From Maricaulis sp048268525 (GTDB lineage Bacteria; Pseudomonadota; Alphaproteobacteria; Caulobacterales; Maricaulaceae), in the NCBI RefSeq assembly GCF_048268525.1, contig NZ_JBLWVH010000019.1:1-64000 (forward strand): DNA of 64,000 nt. Reading direction: 5' to 3'. The notes beneath the pieces were generated by a model. The model saw only the letters and a program-made list of their open reading frames with translations, ran no database searches and was not told the DNA's origin. A program made the translations under genes and the position numbers. Below, piece after piece: positions 51,022 through 60,074 of this stretch; within the stretch, counting starts at the first letter, position 1; each line of letters begins with the position of its first letter.

Positions 51022-51549
51022 TTACCCCTTCACGCGCTCGAGCGATTCCAGGATCAGCTCGCGGGCCTTGGCGGCGTCGCCCCAACCGATGACCTTGACC
51101 CACTTGTTGGGCTCAAGATCCTTGTAGTGCTCGAAGAAGTGCTTGATCCGCATCAGCTGCGGTTCGGGGATGTCGTCCGGCTCGTTGACCTTGCCATAGA
51201 GCGGCGACAATTTCGGGTGCGGAACGGCGAGGATCTTCTCGTCCATGCCGCTTTCGTCTTCCATCAGCAAAACGCCGATCGGGCGGGCGCGCACGACGCA
51301 ACCCGGCACCAGCGTGGTGTGGCCGACGATCATCACGTCGATCGGATCACCATCTTCCGACAGGGTGTGCGGCATGAAGCCGTAATTGCACGGATAGCTC
51401 ATCGGCGTGTGCAGGTAACGATCGACGAAAAGCGTGCCCGCATCCTTGTCCATCTCGTACTTGACCGGCTGGCCGCCGACCGGGACCTCGATGATGACAT
51501 TGATGTCTTCAGGCGGATTTTCGCCCGCGGAGATTTTGTCGATCCGCAT
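51022..51549 (-). CDS. ppa: Inorganic pyrophosphatase (family I)
   Basis: A 175-residue family I enzyme (EC 3.6.1.1). The signature EDGDPIDVMI and the metal-binding residues around YGFMPHTL-x-EDGD are complete; PHPKLSPLYGKVNEPDDIPE and the terminal K-x-x-x-ELI helix fit the alphaproteobacterial form. It has its own terminator. Confidence 0.97.
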   Translation of the reverse strand: MRIDKISAGENPPEDINVIIEVPVGGQPVKYEMDKDAGTLFVDRYLHTPMSYPCNYGFMPHTLSEDGDPIDVMIVGHTTLVPGCVVRARPIGVLLMEDESGMDEKILAVPHPKLSPLYGKVNEPDDIPEPQLMRIKHFFEHYKDLEPNKWVKVIGWGDAAKARELILESLERVKG

Positions 51550-51658
51550 CTTGTGCTCCTTGAGGCTGGTGCGGCGCTGTCATACGCCCAAATGCTGGCG
51601 CGACCAATGCCCGTGTTGCGCCGCAATATCAATTCTCAAGGTCAGACATCCCGCAGAT

Positions 51659-54600
51659 TTATGCGGTCTGGCTGTCATTGGCGGCTGCAAGCGCCGCCCG
51701 TTCGCGTTTCACCACTTCTTCCCCGCGCAGGTGGACGAAGTGCTCCCGCTCGGCCGGCCAGGCGGCCAGCAGGCGCGCGGCGATGCGCGAGCCGGTCTCG
51801 GCGGCATGGGTCTCGATCATCGACAGGCAACGGCGTTCGCCCTCGCCTTCAAGATTGAACGCCAATACGGTCTCGCGGTTGAGGCGGGCATCGAGGCGAC
51901 GTTCCGGATCATAGACAAAGACATCACCGCCGGTCATGCCGGCCGCGAAATTGTCGCCGACCGGACCAAGGATCACGGCGGTACCGCCGGTCATGTACTC
52001 ACACCCGTTCGTGCCACAACCCTCGATCACCGCGTCGGCGCCGGAATTGCGGACGCCAAAGCGCTGACCGGCCCTGCCCGCCGCCAGAAGGCGTCCGGAC
52101 GTGGCGCCGTAAAGGCAGGTATTGCCGATGATGGCATGTTCCTCATTGGCCTCGGTCGCGCCGCCATAGGGCCGCACGATGATGCTGGCTCCCGACAGCC
52201 CCTTGCCGACATAGTCATTGGCATCACCGTCGAGCTCGATCCGCAGCCCCTTGGCCGAGAAAGCCCCCAGCGACTGGCCGGCCGAGCCGCGCAGGCGCAG
52301 GGTGAGATGGTCAACGTCCAGGCCATCCGGGCCGAACCGCTCGACAATCTGTGACGAGGTCCGTGTGCCGACAGCACGATCGGTGTTCTTGACGCCATAG
52401 TCCAGTTGCATCTTCTCGCCGCGATCGAAGGCTGGCGCGGCATCCTGGATGATCTGTTCATCAAGCGCGGGAGCGACGTCATTTCGGTGATTTCGGGTCG
52501 AACGGGCCGGACGTTCGACAGCATCGGCGCGCGACATGATCGCCGACAGATCGAGATCGTCCAGCGCCTGCGAGCCACGCGAAACCTGGTCGAGCAGGTC
52601 GGCCCGACCGATGACATCCTCCAGCGAGGTGGCCCCCAGGCCAGCCAGTATCTCGCGGACATCCTGGGCCAGGAAGGTCATCAGGTTGACCACATGATCC
52701 GGTATGCCCCCGAAACGCGCGCGCAGGTCATCGTCCTGGGTACAGACCCCGACCGGGCAGGTGTTGGAGTGGCACTGGCGTACCATCAGGCAGCCCAGCG
52801 CGATCAATGACGCCGTGCCAACACCGAATTCCTCGGCGCCCAGCATGGCGGCGATGACGATATCGCGGCCGGTGCGGATGCCGCCATCGGCGCGCAGGGT
52901 GACGCGTTCGCGCAGCCCGTTGAGCGACAGCATCTGGTGTGCTTCGGCGAGGCCGAGCTCCAGCGGGCCACCGGCGAATTTGATCGAGGACAGGGCCGCG
53001 GCCCCGGTGCCGCCGACCGAACCGGAGATATTGATGATGTCGGCATTGGCCTTGGCCACACCGGCAGCGACCGCACCGACGCCAGCGGCCGCGACCAGCT
53101 TCACCCCGACGCGGGCGGTCGGGTTGATCTGCTTGAGGTCGTAGATGAGCTGGGCCAGATCCTCGATCGAATAAATGTCATGATGCGGCGGCGGCGAGAT
53201 CAGGCTGACGCCCGGTGTTGCCAGGCGCATGCGGGCGATGAATTCCGTGACCTTGAAGCCGGGCAGCTGGCCACCCTCGCCGGGCTTGGCGCCCTGGGCG
53301 ACCTTGATCTCCATCTCGCGGCACTGGCCCAGATACTGGGCGGTGACGCCGAAACGACCGGACGCGATCTGCTTGACCGCGGAATTCATGTTGTCGCCAT
53401 TGGGCAGCGGCTTGTAGCGGGCCGGGTCCTCGCCGCCCTCGCCGGAGACGGATTTCGCACCGATCCGGTTCATGGCAACATTCAGTGCTCCGTGCGCCTC
53501 GGGAGACAACGCCCCCAGCGACATGCCCGGCGTGACGAAGCGGCGTCGGATACCATTGATCGACTCGACCCGGTCCAGGCCTACTGTCGGGCCAACCGGA
53601 CGCATGTCCATCAGGTCGCGCAAATGGATCGGACCCTGATCCTTGATCGCCGCGCCGTACTGCTTCCACGCCGCCGGGTCATTGTCACGGACCGCCGACT
53701 GCAGGGCACTGATCACGGGTGCGTTGAGGGCATGGCGGTCACCGCTGGAGCGTTGGCGGTAGAAACCGCCTATCGGCAGTCGCGCCTCTCCGTTCCAGGA
53801 CTTGCGGTGAAGATCGAGTGTCCGCACTTCCAGACCGGGCAGGCCGATCCCCGAAATCCGGCTGACCACGCCCGGCAGATAAGCTTCGATCAGAGCACGC
53901 GACAGGCCAAGCACTTCGAAATTACAGCCGCCGCGATAGGAGGAAATGATCGAGATCCCCATCTTGGAGAGGATTTTCAACAACCCTCCGTCCAGCGCTG
54001 ACTTGAGGCGACCGGCCCGCTCGCGGGCCCAGCTTTCGCCGCCCACGGTCTCACGGCCGGCGGTGACCGTGTCGAAGGCGAGATAGGGGTTCACGGTAGT
54101 CGCGCCGAGACCGATCAACACGGCGGCATAGTGAGCGTCGAAACACTCACCGGCCCGCACATTGAGCGAGCAGAAATTGCGCAAGCCTTCGCGCGTCAGG
54201 GTGGAGTGGACGGCCCCGGCGACCAGTACCATTGGCAGCGCCGCATTCTCGCTGTCCTGACGGTGATCGGTCAGCACAAGGTGGGCCGCGCCGTCACGAA
54301 CGGCGGCGACACATTCGCGGATCACATCGTCAATCGCAGCCCTCAGGGTCTGGCCGTCACCAGTCGCGCTGGCAACCGGCAGAAGGCAGTCGATTTCCTT
54401 GATGGCGCCACCCATATGGTCCCGCCATCGGTCATAGCTCCCGTTCGACAGGATCGGGCTGTCGAGCACCAGCACACTGGCCCTCGCCTCACCCTGACCG
54501 AGGATATTGCCCAGATTGCGAAAACGGGTCTTCAGACCCATCACCCGGCCCTCGCGCAAGGGGTCGATCGGCGGATTGGTGACCTGGGAGAAGTTCTGGC

Positions 54601-56188
54601 GGAAGAAGTGCGAAAGCGGGCGATAGCTTTCCGACAGCACAGCCAGCGGCGCGTCATCGCCCATCGAGCCGACCGCTTCCTTGCCGTCCTCGGCCATCGC
54701 CTTGATGACCAGTTCGATATTCTCGAAGGTGAAACCAGCGGCCGCCTGACGGCGCGTGCGGTCGGCATCATCGAACAACTGGTCCTCGGCTCCCGGGCCG
54801 ACAACAGGTTCGATATCCTCCATCTCGCCCAGCCAGCGCGTATAGGGATGCTGTTCGGAGAGCTCGTTGAGAATGTCCTGCTCGCGGAAGAACCTGCCCT
54901 CGACAATGTCGAGCGCGATCAGGCGGCCCGGCGTGATCGAGCCTCGCTCTGTAACGGTGACCGGATCAACCGGCGCCATGCCGGTCTCGGAGCCGGCCAC
55001 AAAGATCTCGTCATCGGTCAACGCATAGCGCATCGGGCGCAGCCCATTGCGATCCAGCCCGGCGATTGCCCATCGGCCATCGAAAGCGGCGATCGCGGCC
55101 GGACCGTCCCAGGGCTCCATCACCGCATTGCAATACTCATACATCCGGCTCCAGCTTTCCGGCATGACGTCGGATCGCTTGGACCAGGCCTCCGGAATCA
55201 ACAGCGTCTTGGTCATCGGGGCCGACCGACCGGCCCGGACCAGGATCTCGAATGTCTGATCCAGCGCCGCACTGTCCGACGCGCCCGGCTGGATGACCGG
55301 TTTCACATCGCGCTCAACATCAGCAAAGGCCGTCTCCGCGATGTGAACCTCATGGCTCCTCATCCAGTTGATATTGCCGCGGATCGTATTGATCTCACCG
55401 TTGTGGGCGAGCATGCGGAAGGGCTGGGCCAAACGCCATTCCGGGAAGGTGTTGGTCGAATAGCGCTGGTGAAAAATCGCGAAAGGCGAGATGAAATCCG
55501 GCGATTGCAAGTCGGTATAGAAGGCGTCGATGTCCTCGGCCCGGAACAGGCCCTTGTAGATGATGTCGCGCGAGGACAGTGAGCAGACATAGAGATCGCG
55601 CAGATTTTCCTCGCGGGCCCTCCGCTCGATCCGGCGACGCACGATATAGAGGACGCGCTCGACGGCCTCGCTGTCGCGACTGCGCGGATCGCGGAACAGG
55701 ACCTGTTCGATTTCCGGCAAGGTGGCGCGGGCCTTGTCGCCCAACACCGAGGTGTCGATCGGCGGCTGGCGCCAGCCGTAAAAGGCAAACCCCTCGCGCA
55801 GGATCTCCGCCTCGATGATCGCGCGAGCGCGTTCGCGGGCGGCAAAATCGGTGCGCGGCAGGAAGACCATGCCGACAATGACGTCGCCGCGCTCGGGCTC
55901 GTGGCCGGTGCGGGCGACGGCAGCCTTGAAGAATTCCTGCGGCACACCGACCCGCAGACCAGCGCCATCCCCGGTGAGGCCATCGGCATCGACGGCACCG
56001 CGGTGCCAGACGGCTTTCAGCGCATCAATGGCCAGCTCGACAATATCGCGGCGGGCCCGCCCCTTCATGTCGGCGATCAGGCCAACACCGCAAGCGTCGC
56101 GCTCGTCGCGCGGATCGATCAGCCCGGCATCGGTTAGGGTTTCCAGCCCCTGGCGGTAGGCGGCTTCGGACCAGGTCTTGTTCGTCAT
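51659..56188 (-). CDS. gltB: Glutamate synthase, large subunit
   Basis: A 1509-residue NADPH-GOGAT alpha subunit. The N-terminal nucleophile is Cys33 (DACGVGLIAD) after a short propeptide that is removed on maturation. The Ntn amidase domain, FMN barrel (GSVGGTGAAALSSIKFAGGPLELG), the [3Fe-4S] motif CHSNTCPVGVC and the C-terminal beta-helix (GSAGQSLGAFSAKG, GGATEANEEHAIIGN) are all present. It makes glutamate from glutamine and 2-oxoglutarate. The start overlaps the gltD stop by 4 bp. Confidence 0.98.
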   Translation of the reverse strand: MTNKTWSEAAYRQGLETLTDAGLIDPRDERDACGVGLIADMKGRARRDIVELAIDALKAVWHRGAVDADGLTGDGAGLRVGVPQEFFKAAVARTGHEPERGDVIVGMVFLPRTDFAARERARAIIEAEILREGFAFYGWRQPPIDTSVLGDKARATLPEIEQVLFRDPRSRDSEAVERVLYIVRRRIERRAREENLRDLYVCSLSSRDIIYKGLFRAEDIDAFYTDLQSPDFISPFAIFHQRYSTNTFPEWRLAQPFRMLAHNGEINTIRGNINWMRSHEVHIAETAFADVERDVKPVIQPGASDSAALDQTFEILVRAGRSAPMTKTLLIPEAWSKRSDVMPESWSRMYEYCNAVMEPWDGPAAIAAFDGRWAIAGLDRNGLRPMRYALTDDEIFVAGSETGMAPVDPVTVTERGSITPGRLIALDIVEGRFFREQDILNELSEQHPYTRWLGEMEDIEPVVGPGAEDQLFDDADRTRRQAAAGFTFENIELVIKAMAEDGKEAVGSMGDDAPLAVLSESYRPLSHFFRQNFSQVTNPPIDPLREGRVMGLKTRFRNLGNILGQGEARASVLVLDSPILSNGSYDRWRDHMGGAIKEIDCLLPVASATGDGQTLRAAIDDVIRECVAAVRDGAAHLVLTDHRQDSENAALPMVLVAGAVHSTLTREGLRNFCSLNVRAGECFDAHYAAVLIGLGATTVNPYLAFDTVTAGRETVGGESWARERAGRLKSALDGGLLKILSKMGISIISSYRGGCNFEVLGLSRALIEAYLPGVVSRISGIGLPGLEVRTLDLHRKSWNGEARLPIGGFYRQRSSGDRHALNAPVISALQSAVRDNDPAAWKQYGAAIKDQGPIHLRDLMDMRPVGPTVGLDRVESINGIRRRFVTPGMSLGALSPEAHGALNVAMNRIGAKSVSGEGGEDPARYKPLPNGDNMNSAVKQIASGRFGVTAQYLGQCREMEIKVAQGAKPGEGGQLPGFKVTEFIARMRLATPGVSLISPPPHHDIYSIEDLAQLIYDLKQINPTARVGVKLVAAAGVGAVAAGVAKANADIINISGSVGGTGAAALSSIKFAGGPLELGLAEAHQMLSLNGLRERVTLRADGGIRTGRDIVIAAMLGAEEFGVGTASLIALGCLMVRQCHSNTCPVGVCTQDDDLRARFGGIPDHVVNLMTFLAQDVREILAGLGATSLEDVIGRADLLDQVSRGSQALDDLDLSAIMSRADAVERPARSTRNHRNDVAPALDEQIIQDAAPAFDRGEKMQLDYGVKNTDRAVGTRTSSQIVERFGPDGLDVDHLTLRLRGSAGQSLGAFSAKGLRIELDGDANDYVGKGLSGASIIVRPYGGATEANEEHAIIGNTCLYGATSGRLLAAGRAGQRFGVRNSGADAVIEGCGTNGCEYMTGGTAVILGPVGDNFAAGMTGGDVFVYDPERRLDARLNRETVLAFNLEGEGERRCLSMIETHAAETGSRIAARLLAAWPAEREHFVHLRGEEVVKRERAALAAANDSQTA

Positions 56189-57606
56189 TCGGCCGCTCCC
56201 AGTACACGCATGCGATTGTCGAGGTAGGATTCAATTGAGTGCGCGGCATCGAGCCCGTCCTTGATCGCCCATACCACCAGGGACGCACCGCGATGGAGGT
56301 CGCCGGCGACGAAGACACCATCCAGGCTCGACATGCGGGTATCCGGATCCGCTTCGACCCGACCGTCGCGATGAACTGACAGGTCAGGCGCATCAAACTG
56401 GTCCGGCAGATCTTCCGGTGTGAAACCGAGGGCCGAGATCACCATGTCGGCCTCGACATCCCAGGTCTTGCCCGGATCCGCTTCCGGCGCGCGGCGGCCG
56501 GATGCATCCGGTGCACCCAGACGCATGCCTTGCACCCGGACGGCGGAAATCGCCTCGCCCTTGGTCAGCACCGCAAGGGGAGCGGAGAGCCATTCAAAGA
56601 CGACCCCCTCTTCCTCCGCATGTTTCACTTCGCGGGCCGAGCCGGGCATGTTAGCGCGGTCACGACGATAGAGGCAGGTTACCGATGTTGCACCCTGACG
56701 CACGGCCGTGCGCACGCAATCCATGGCCGTGTCGCCGCCACCGACCACGACCACACGCTTTCCCTTGGCGTCCAGCACGCTGTCATTGGCGGCGGGATCT
56801 CCCAGATCATCGCGATTGGAACGGGTCAGATAGTCGAGTGCAGCCAGAACACCATCGCCGGAGCCCGGACAGGTCAGGGTACGGGCATTGTAGACTCCGG
56901 TCGCCAGCAGGACCGCGTGATGCTCGTTGCGGATATCGGCCAGCGTGGCATCCCGCCCGACTTCAAAATTGAGCTTGAACTCGACACCGCCGCGAGCCAG
57001 GCGATCGATACGGCGCTGGACCACGTGTTTTTCCAATTTGAATCCGGGAATGCCGTACATCAACAAGCCACCGGCCCGGTCCGCGCGTTCATAGACCGTG
57101 ACTTCAAACCCGCTTTCACGCAGGCGCTCGGCCGCCGCCAAGCCAGCCGGGCCGGAGCCGATCACGGCGACACTCTGCCCGCGCTCGGGCCCGACCTTGA
57201 GCGGCTTGACCCAACCTTCTTTCCACGCCGTGTCGGTGATGTATTGCTCGACCGCGCCGATGGTCACGGCGCCATGTTTGGACTTCTCGACGACGCAGGA
57301 CCCCTCACACAGACGGTCCTGCGGACAGATGCGACCGCAAATCTCGGGCATGGTCGAGGTCGCGGCCGAGGCGTCGTAGGCCTCCTTGAGGCGGTCCTCG
57401 CCGGCCAGCATCAGCCAGTCGGGGATATTATTCTGCAATGGGCAACCGGACTGGCAGAAGGGGACGCCGCATTGCGAACACCGCGAGGCCTGTCCGGCAG
57501 CGGCTTCGGTGGTGAAGGCGCGATAGATTTCGTTGAAATCCTCACGCCGTTCGGTTTCCGAGCGCTTTTCCGGATAGGTCTGGTCTATGTCCACAAATCT
57601 GAGCAA
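56185..57606 (-). CDS. gltD: Glutamate synthase, small subunit
   Basis: A 473-residue beta subunit. The TTG at 57606 (MLRFVDIDQTYPEKR...) has AAGGGGG just upstream and gives a normal-length protein; a longer frame to 57765 is not family-like. Cysteine motifs CSQCGVPFCQSGC and CGRICPQDRLCEGSC bind the Fe-S clusters. FAD motif GSGPAGLAAAERLRESG and NADPH motif GGGDTAMDCVRTA follow. It passes electrons from NADPH to GltB. Confidence 0.96.
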   Translation of the reverse strand: MLRFVDIDQTYPEKRSETERREDFNEIYRAFTTEAAAGQASRCSQCGVPFCQSGCPLQNNIPDWLMLAGEDRLKEAYDASAATSTMPEICGRICPQDRLCEGSCVVEKSKHGAVTIGAVEQYITDTAWKEGWVKPLKVGPERGQSVAVIGSGPAGLAAAERLRESGFEVTVYERADRAGGLLMYGIPGFKLEKHVVQRRIDRLARGGVEFKLNFEVGRDATLADIRNEHHAVLLATGVYNARTLTCPGSGDGVLAALDYLTRSNRDDLGDPAANDSVLDAKGKRVVVVGGGDTAMDCVRTAVRQGATSVTCLYRRDRANMPGSAREVKHAEEEGVVFEWLSAPLAVLTKGEAISAVRVQGMRLGAPDASGRRAPEADPGKTWDVEADMVISALGFTPEDLPDQFDAPDLSVHRDGRVEADPDTRMSSLDGVFVAGDLHRGASLVVWAIKDGLDAAHSIESYLDNRMRVLGAAE

Positions 57607-57927
57607 TCCGGCCCCCTTGGCAAAGTCGAAAGTTCGCCAATGCAGCACAGACTTCGCAAGTGCACAAGTCGGTGACGATGCGGCGGATTGGCATTTTATG
57701 CCGGATATCACGAAAATTGGGAATGATATTCCAATTGCCGGTTTGGTTTGGCGCAAAACCAGCAATTATGGGGCGCACACAACGTCGCCAAACTCGCCAT
57801 GCCGCGCAACAATGATGCGGCGATACCCGATTTCTTGGCAAATACCGCACCACTTCCAGCGTTCAAAGACGCTGCGTTCTCGAGACCGGGCGAGACCTGC
57901 CGTCAGTCGAAGCCGGAACCAAGATAG
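57607..57927. other. 321-bp gltD promoter gap with a candidate palindrome
   Basis: No credible gene. AATTGGGAAT (57715-57724) and ATTCCAATT (57728-57736) form an imperfect inverted repeat around GAT. TGGTTT-GGCGCA-AAACCA (57744-57761) is a second one. These could be regulator sites for gltBD or the hydroxyproline genes; none matches a motif I can name. Confidence 0.35.
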
Positions 57928-58929
57928 TCAGCCGACCGAGAATCCGCCCGCATAGGGATCACGATCATCAACCCAGATCGTGTTGACGCCCGTTTGAACG
58001 GCCCACCCCTTGATACTGGGCCTGATAGCGGGGAAGTCACCAACCATCGTTGCCGCTTCGATGCGCCCCTTAAACAGGCTCCCGATCAGGCTTTCATGAA
58101 TGAACTCATCGCCGGGCCTTAGCTCGCCACGCGCGGCCAGCTGTGCCATCCGGGCGCTGGTTCCGGTTCCGCAAGGAGACCGGTCGATGGCCCGACTTCC
58201 ATAAAAGACGGCGTTGCGAGCATGGGCTTGCGGGTCACGGGGTCGGCCGGTCCACAGGGCGTGGGAGACACCGCCGACACGGGGGTCATCCGGATGGGTC
58301 AAGGTGACAGCCTGGTTGGCGGCGCTGCGGACAAGCGGGCTCAGGCGCAGTATGTCGGCGACCGTCAGGTCGGCGAGATCCGCATAGCCTGGCTGCGGGT
58401 CGATAATGGCGTAGAAGTTTCCGCCGTAGGCAATGTCGACGACGATCGACTGCCAACCTGGAATGTCGAGCACCAGGCCGGTGACGGCGAGATAGGACGC
58501 CACATTGCGGATCCGTACACCGGCGACGCTACCCCCCTGCCAATCGATCTCCGCCTCGATCCGGCCCGCGGGCGCATCGAGTTTCACATGCTGGCGATCC
58601 GCCGGTGTGATGACGCCGTTTTCCAGCGCCATGGTCAGCGCGCCGATTGTGCCGTGGCCGCACATGGGCAGGCAGCCGGACGTCTCTATGAAGAGGATAG
58701 AGGCGTCTGCGCCGGGCGAGCACGGCGGGTAGAACATCGCTCCGGACATCATGTCGTGGCCGCGCGGCTCGAACATGAGCGAGCGCCGGATCCAGTCGAA
58801 ACGGACCATGAAATCGGCTCGCTTCTCACCCATCGTCGCGCCGTCCAGAAACGGCAATGGGCCGGTGATCAGGCGGACCGGGTTTCCGCAGGCATGCCCG
58901 TCCAGGCACTGAAAGACGTGGCGCATCAT
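57928..58929 (-). CDS. 4-hydroxyproline 2-epimerase (proline racemase family)
   Basis: A 333-residue cofactor-free epimerase. The two acid-base cysteines are Cys90 (MCGHGTIG) and Cys253 (SPCGTGTSA), so it is an active epimerase (EC 5.1.1.8), not a Thr-type dehydratase. It turns trans-4-hydroxy-L-proline into cis-4-hydroxy-D-proline. A second ATG sits one codon after the first (MMRHVF). It follows the DHDPS-type gene by 17 bp, forming an operon. Confidence 0.93.
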   Translation of the reverse strand: MMRHVFQCLDGHACGNPVRLITGPLPFLDGATMGEKRADFMVRFDWIRRSLMFEPRGHDMMSGAMFYPPCSPGADASILFIETSGCLPMCGHGTIGALTMALENGVITPADRQHVKLDAPAGRIEAEIDWQGGSVAGVRIRNVASYLAVTGLVLDIPGWQSIVVDIAYGGNFYAIIDPQPGYADLADLTVADILRLSPLVRSAANQAVTLTHPDDPRVGGVSHALWTGRPRDPQAHARNAVFYGSRAIDRSPCGTGTSARMAQLAARGELRPGDEFIHESLIGSLFKGRIEAATMVGDFPAIRPSIKGWAVQTGVNTIWVDDRDPYAGGFSVG

Positions 58930-58946
58930 GCGCTCCTGACCATCAC

Positions 58947-59867
58947 TCAGTGAGCGAGTACCGCAGGCAATTTGATCGGCCGGGTGTCGCGCGCCGCTTC
59001 GACCATCGCGATCACTTCGGCCCGCCGCTCGCCCGTCAACACCATGCGGGGCATGCGAACCCGTTCCGAGCCTCGCCCCATCACCGCTTCGGCCAGCTTG
59101 ATGGACTGGACCAGGTCGTGCTCGGCATCGAGGTGCAGCAGCGGCATGAACCAGCGATAGATGGTCCGGGCGGTCTCCAGGTCACCACGCTCGACTGCGT
59201 CCCACAGGGCAATCGATTCAGCCGGGAAGGCATTGGTGAGGCCGGACACCCAGCCCACCGCGCCCAGCAGGATCTCTTCCAGTGCAACATCGTCAAGGCC
59301 AGCGAAGACCAGATAGCGGTCGCCGCAGCGATTGATGATGTCTGTGATGCGTCGCGGATCGGGGGCGCTTTCCTTGATGGCGACCAGGGTCGGCACATCG
59401 GACAGACGCTCCAGCGTGTCGAGCGAGATCGAGACGCGGTAGGCGGGCGGATTGTTGTACAGCATGACCGGTAGCGAGGTCGCGGCCGCCACGGTGCGGA
59501 TATGAGCCTCGAGTTCGGCCTCGCTGGGCACATACACCATGGCCGGCAGCAACATCAGTCCGTCAGCGCCGATCCGCGCGGCATCAACGGCGTAGGCTTT
59601 CGCCAGCGCTGTGGTCAGCTCCGATACGCCCGTCAGGACCGGTATCCGGCCGTCAACCGCGTCAACGATAGCCGCCAGAACAGCCCGCTTCTCATCGGCC
59701 GTCAGCGAGTTGTTCTCACCGACCGTGCCCATGGCGATCAAGCCGTGCACCCCGTCATCGACCAGTGCCCGGACCATTGCCGTGGTTGCGTCGAAATCGA
59801 CGGAATGATCCTCGGCGAATTGCGTTGTCGCTGCGGGAAAAACACCGCGCCAGCTTGTTGTATTCAT
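58947..59867 (-). CDS. DHDPS/NAL-superfamily enzyme, probable 1-pyrroline-4-hydroxy-2-carboxylate deaminase
   Basis: A 306-residue TIM-barrel lyase. The Tyr in MLYNNPPAYR and the Schiff-base Lys in VAIKESAPDP are those of the DHDPS superfamily. Next to a hydroxyproline epimerase, it is best read as the deaminase that gives 2-oxoglutarate semialdehyde (EC 3.5.4.22). A plain dihydrodipicolinate synthase is less likely. The D-hydroxyproline dehydrogenase and the semialdehyde dehydrogenase are not in the window. Confidence 0.86.
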   Translation of the reverse strand: MNTTSWRGVFPAATTQFAEDHSVDFDATTAMVRALVDDGVHGLIAMGTVGENNSLTADEKRAVLAAIVDAVDGRIPVLTGVSELTTALAKAYAVDAARIGADGLMLLPAMVYVPSEAELEAHIRTVAAATSLPVMLYNNPPAYRVSISLDTLERLSDVPTLVAIKESAPDPRRITDIINRCGDRYLVFAGLDDVALEEILLGAVGWVSGLTNAFPAESIALWDAVERGDLETARTIYRWFMPLLHLDAEHDLVQSIKLAEAVMGRGSERVRMPRMVLTGERRAEVIAMVEAARDTRPIKLPAVLAH

Positions 59868-59982
59868 GTCGTGCCCTCACCCGTAACCGGTCTGACCGGT
59901 CATTGCCTTCGCCGAATTCCGGAACGCGGAAACGGCCCCGATAATCCTGCCATTTGCGACAGGGAAATCGAACATCGCATTA

Positions 59983-59994
59983 ATTGTATACAAT
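59983..59994. promoter_or_regulatory. GntR-type palindrome before the hydroxyproline genes
   Basis: ATTGTATACAAT is a perfect 12-bp palindrome 116 bp before the deaminase start. TTGTATACAA-like sites are bound by GntR (FadR-subgroup) repressors that control amino-acid catabolism; no such regulator gene is in the window. Confidence 0.6.
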
Positions 59995-60074
59995 ATCCGA
60001 AACAGTCAAGGCCGCCGGGTGACACTGTCGGATTCCTCGTCTAGCGTCGCCGCAGAGAACGGGGACAGAGCCAA

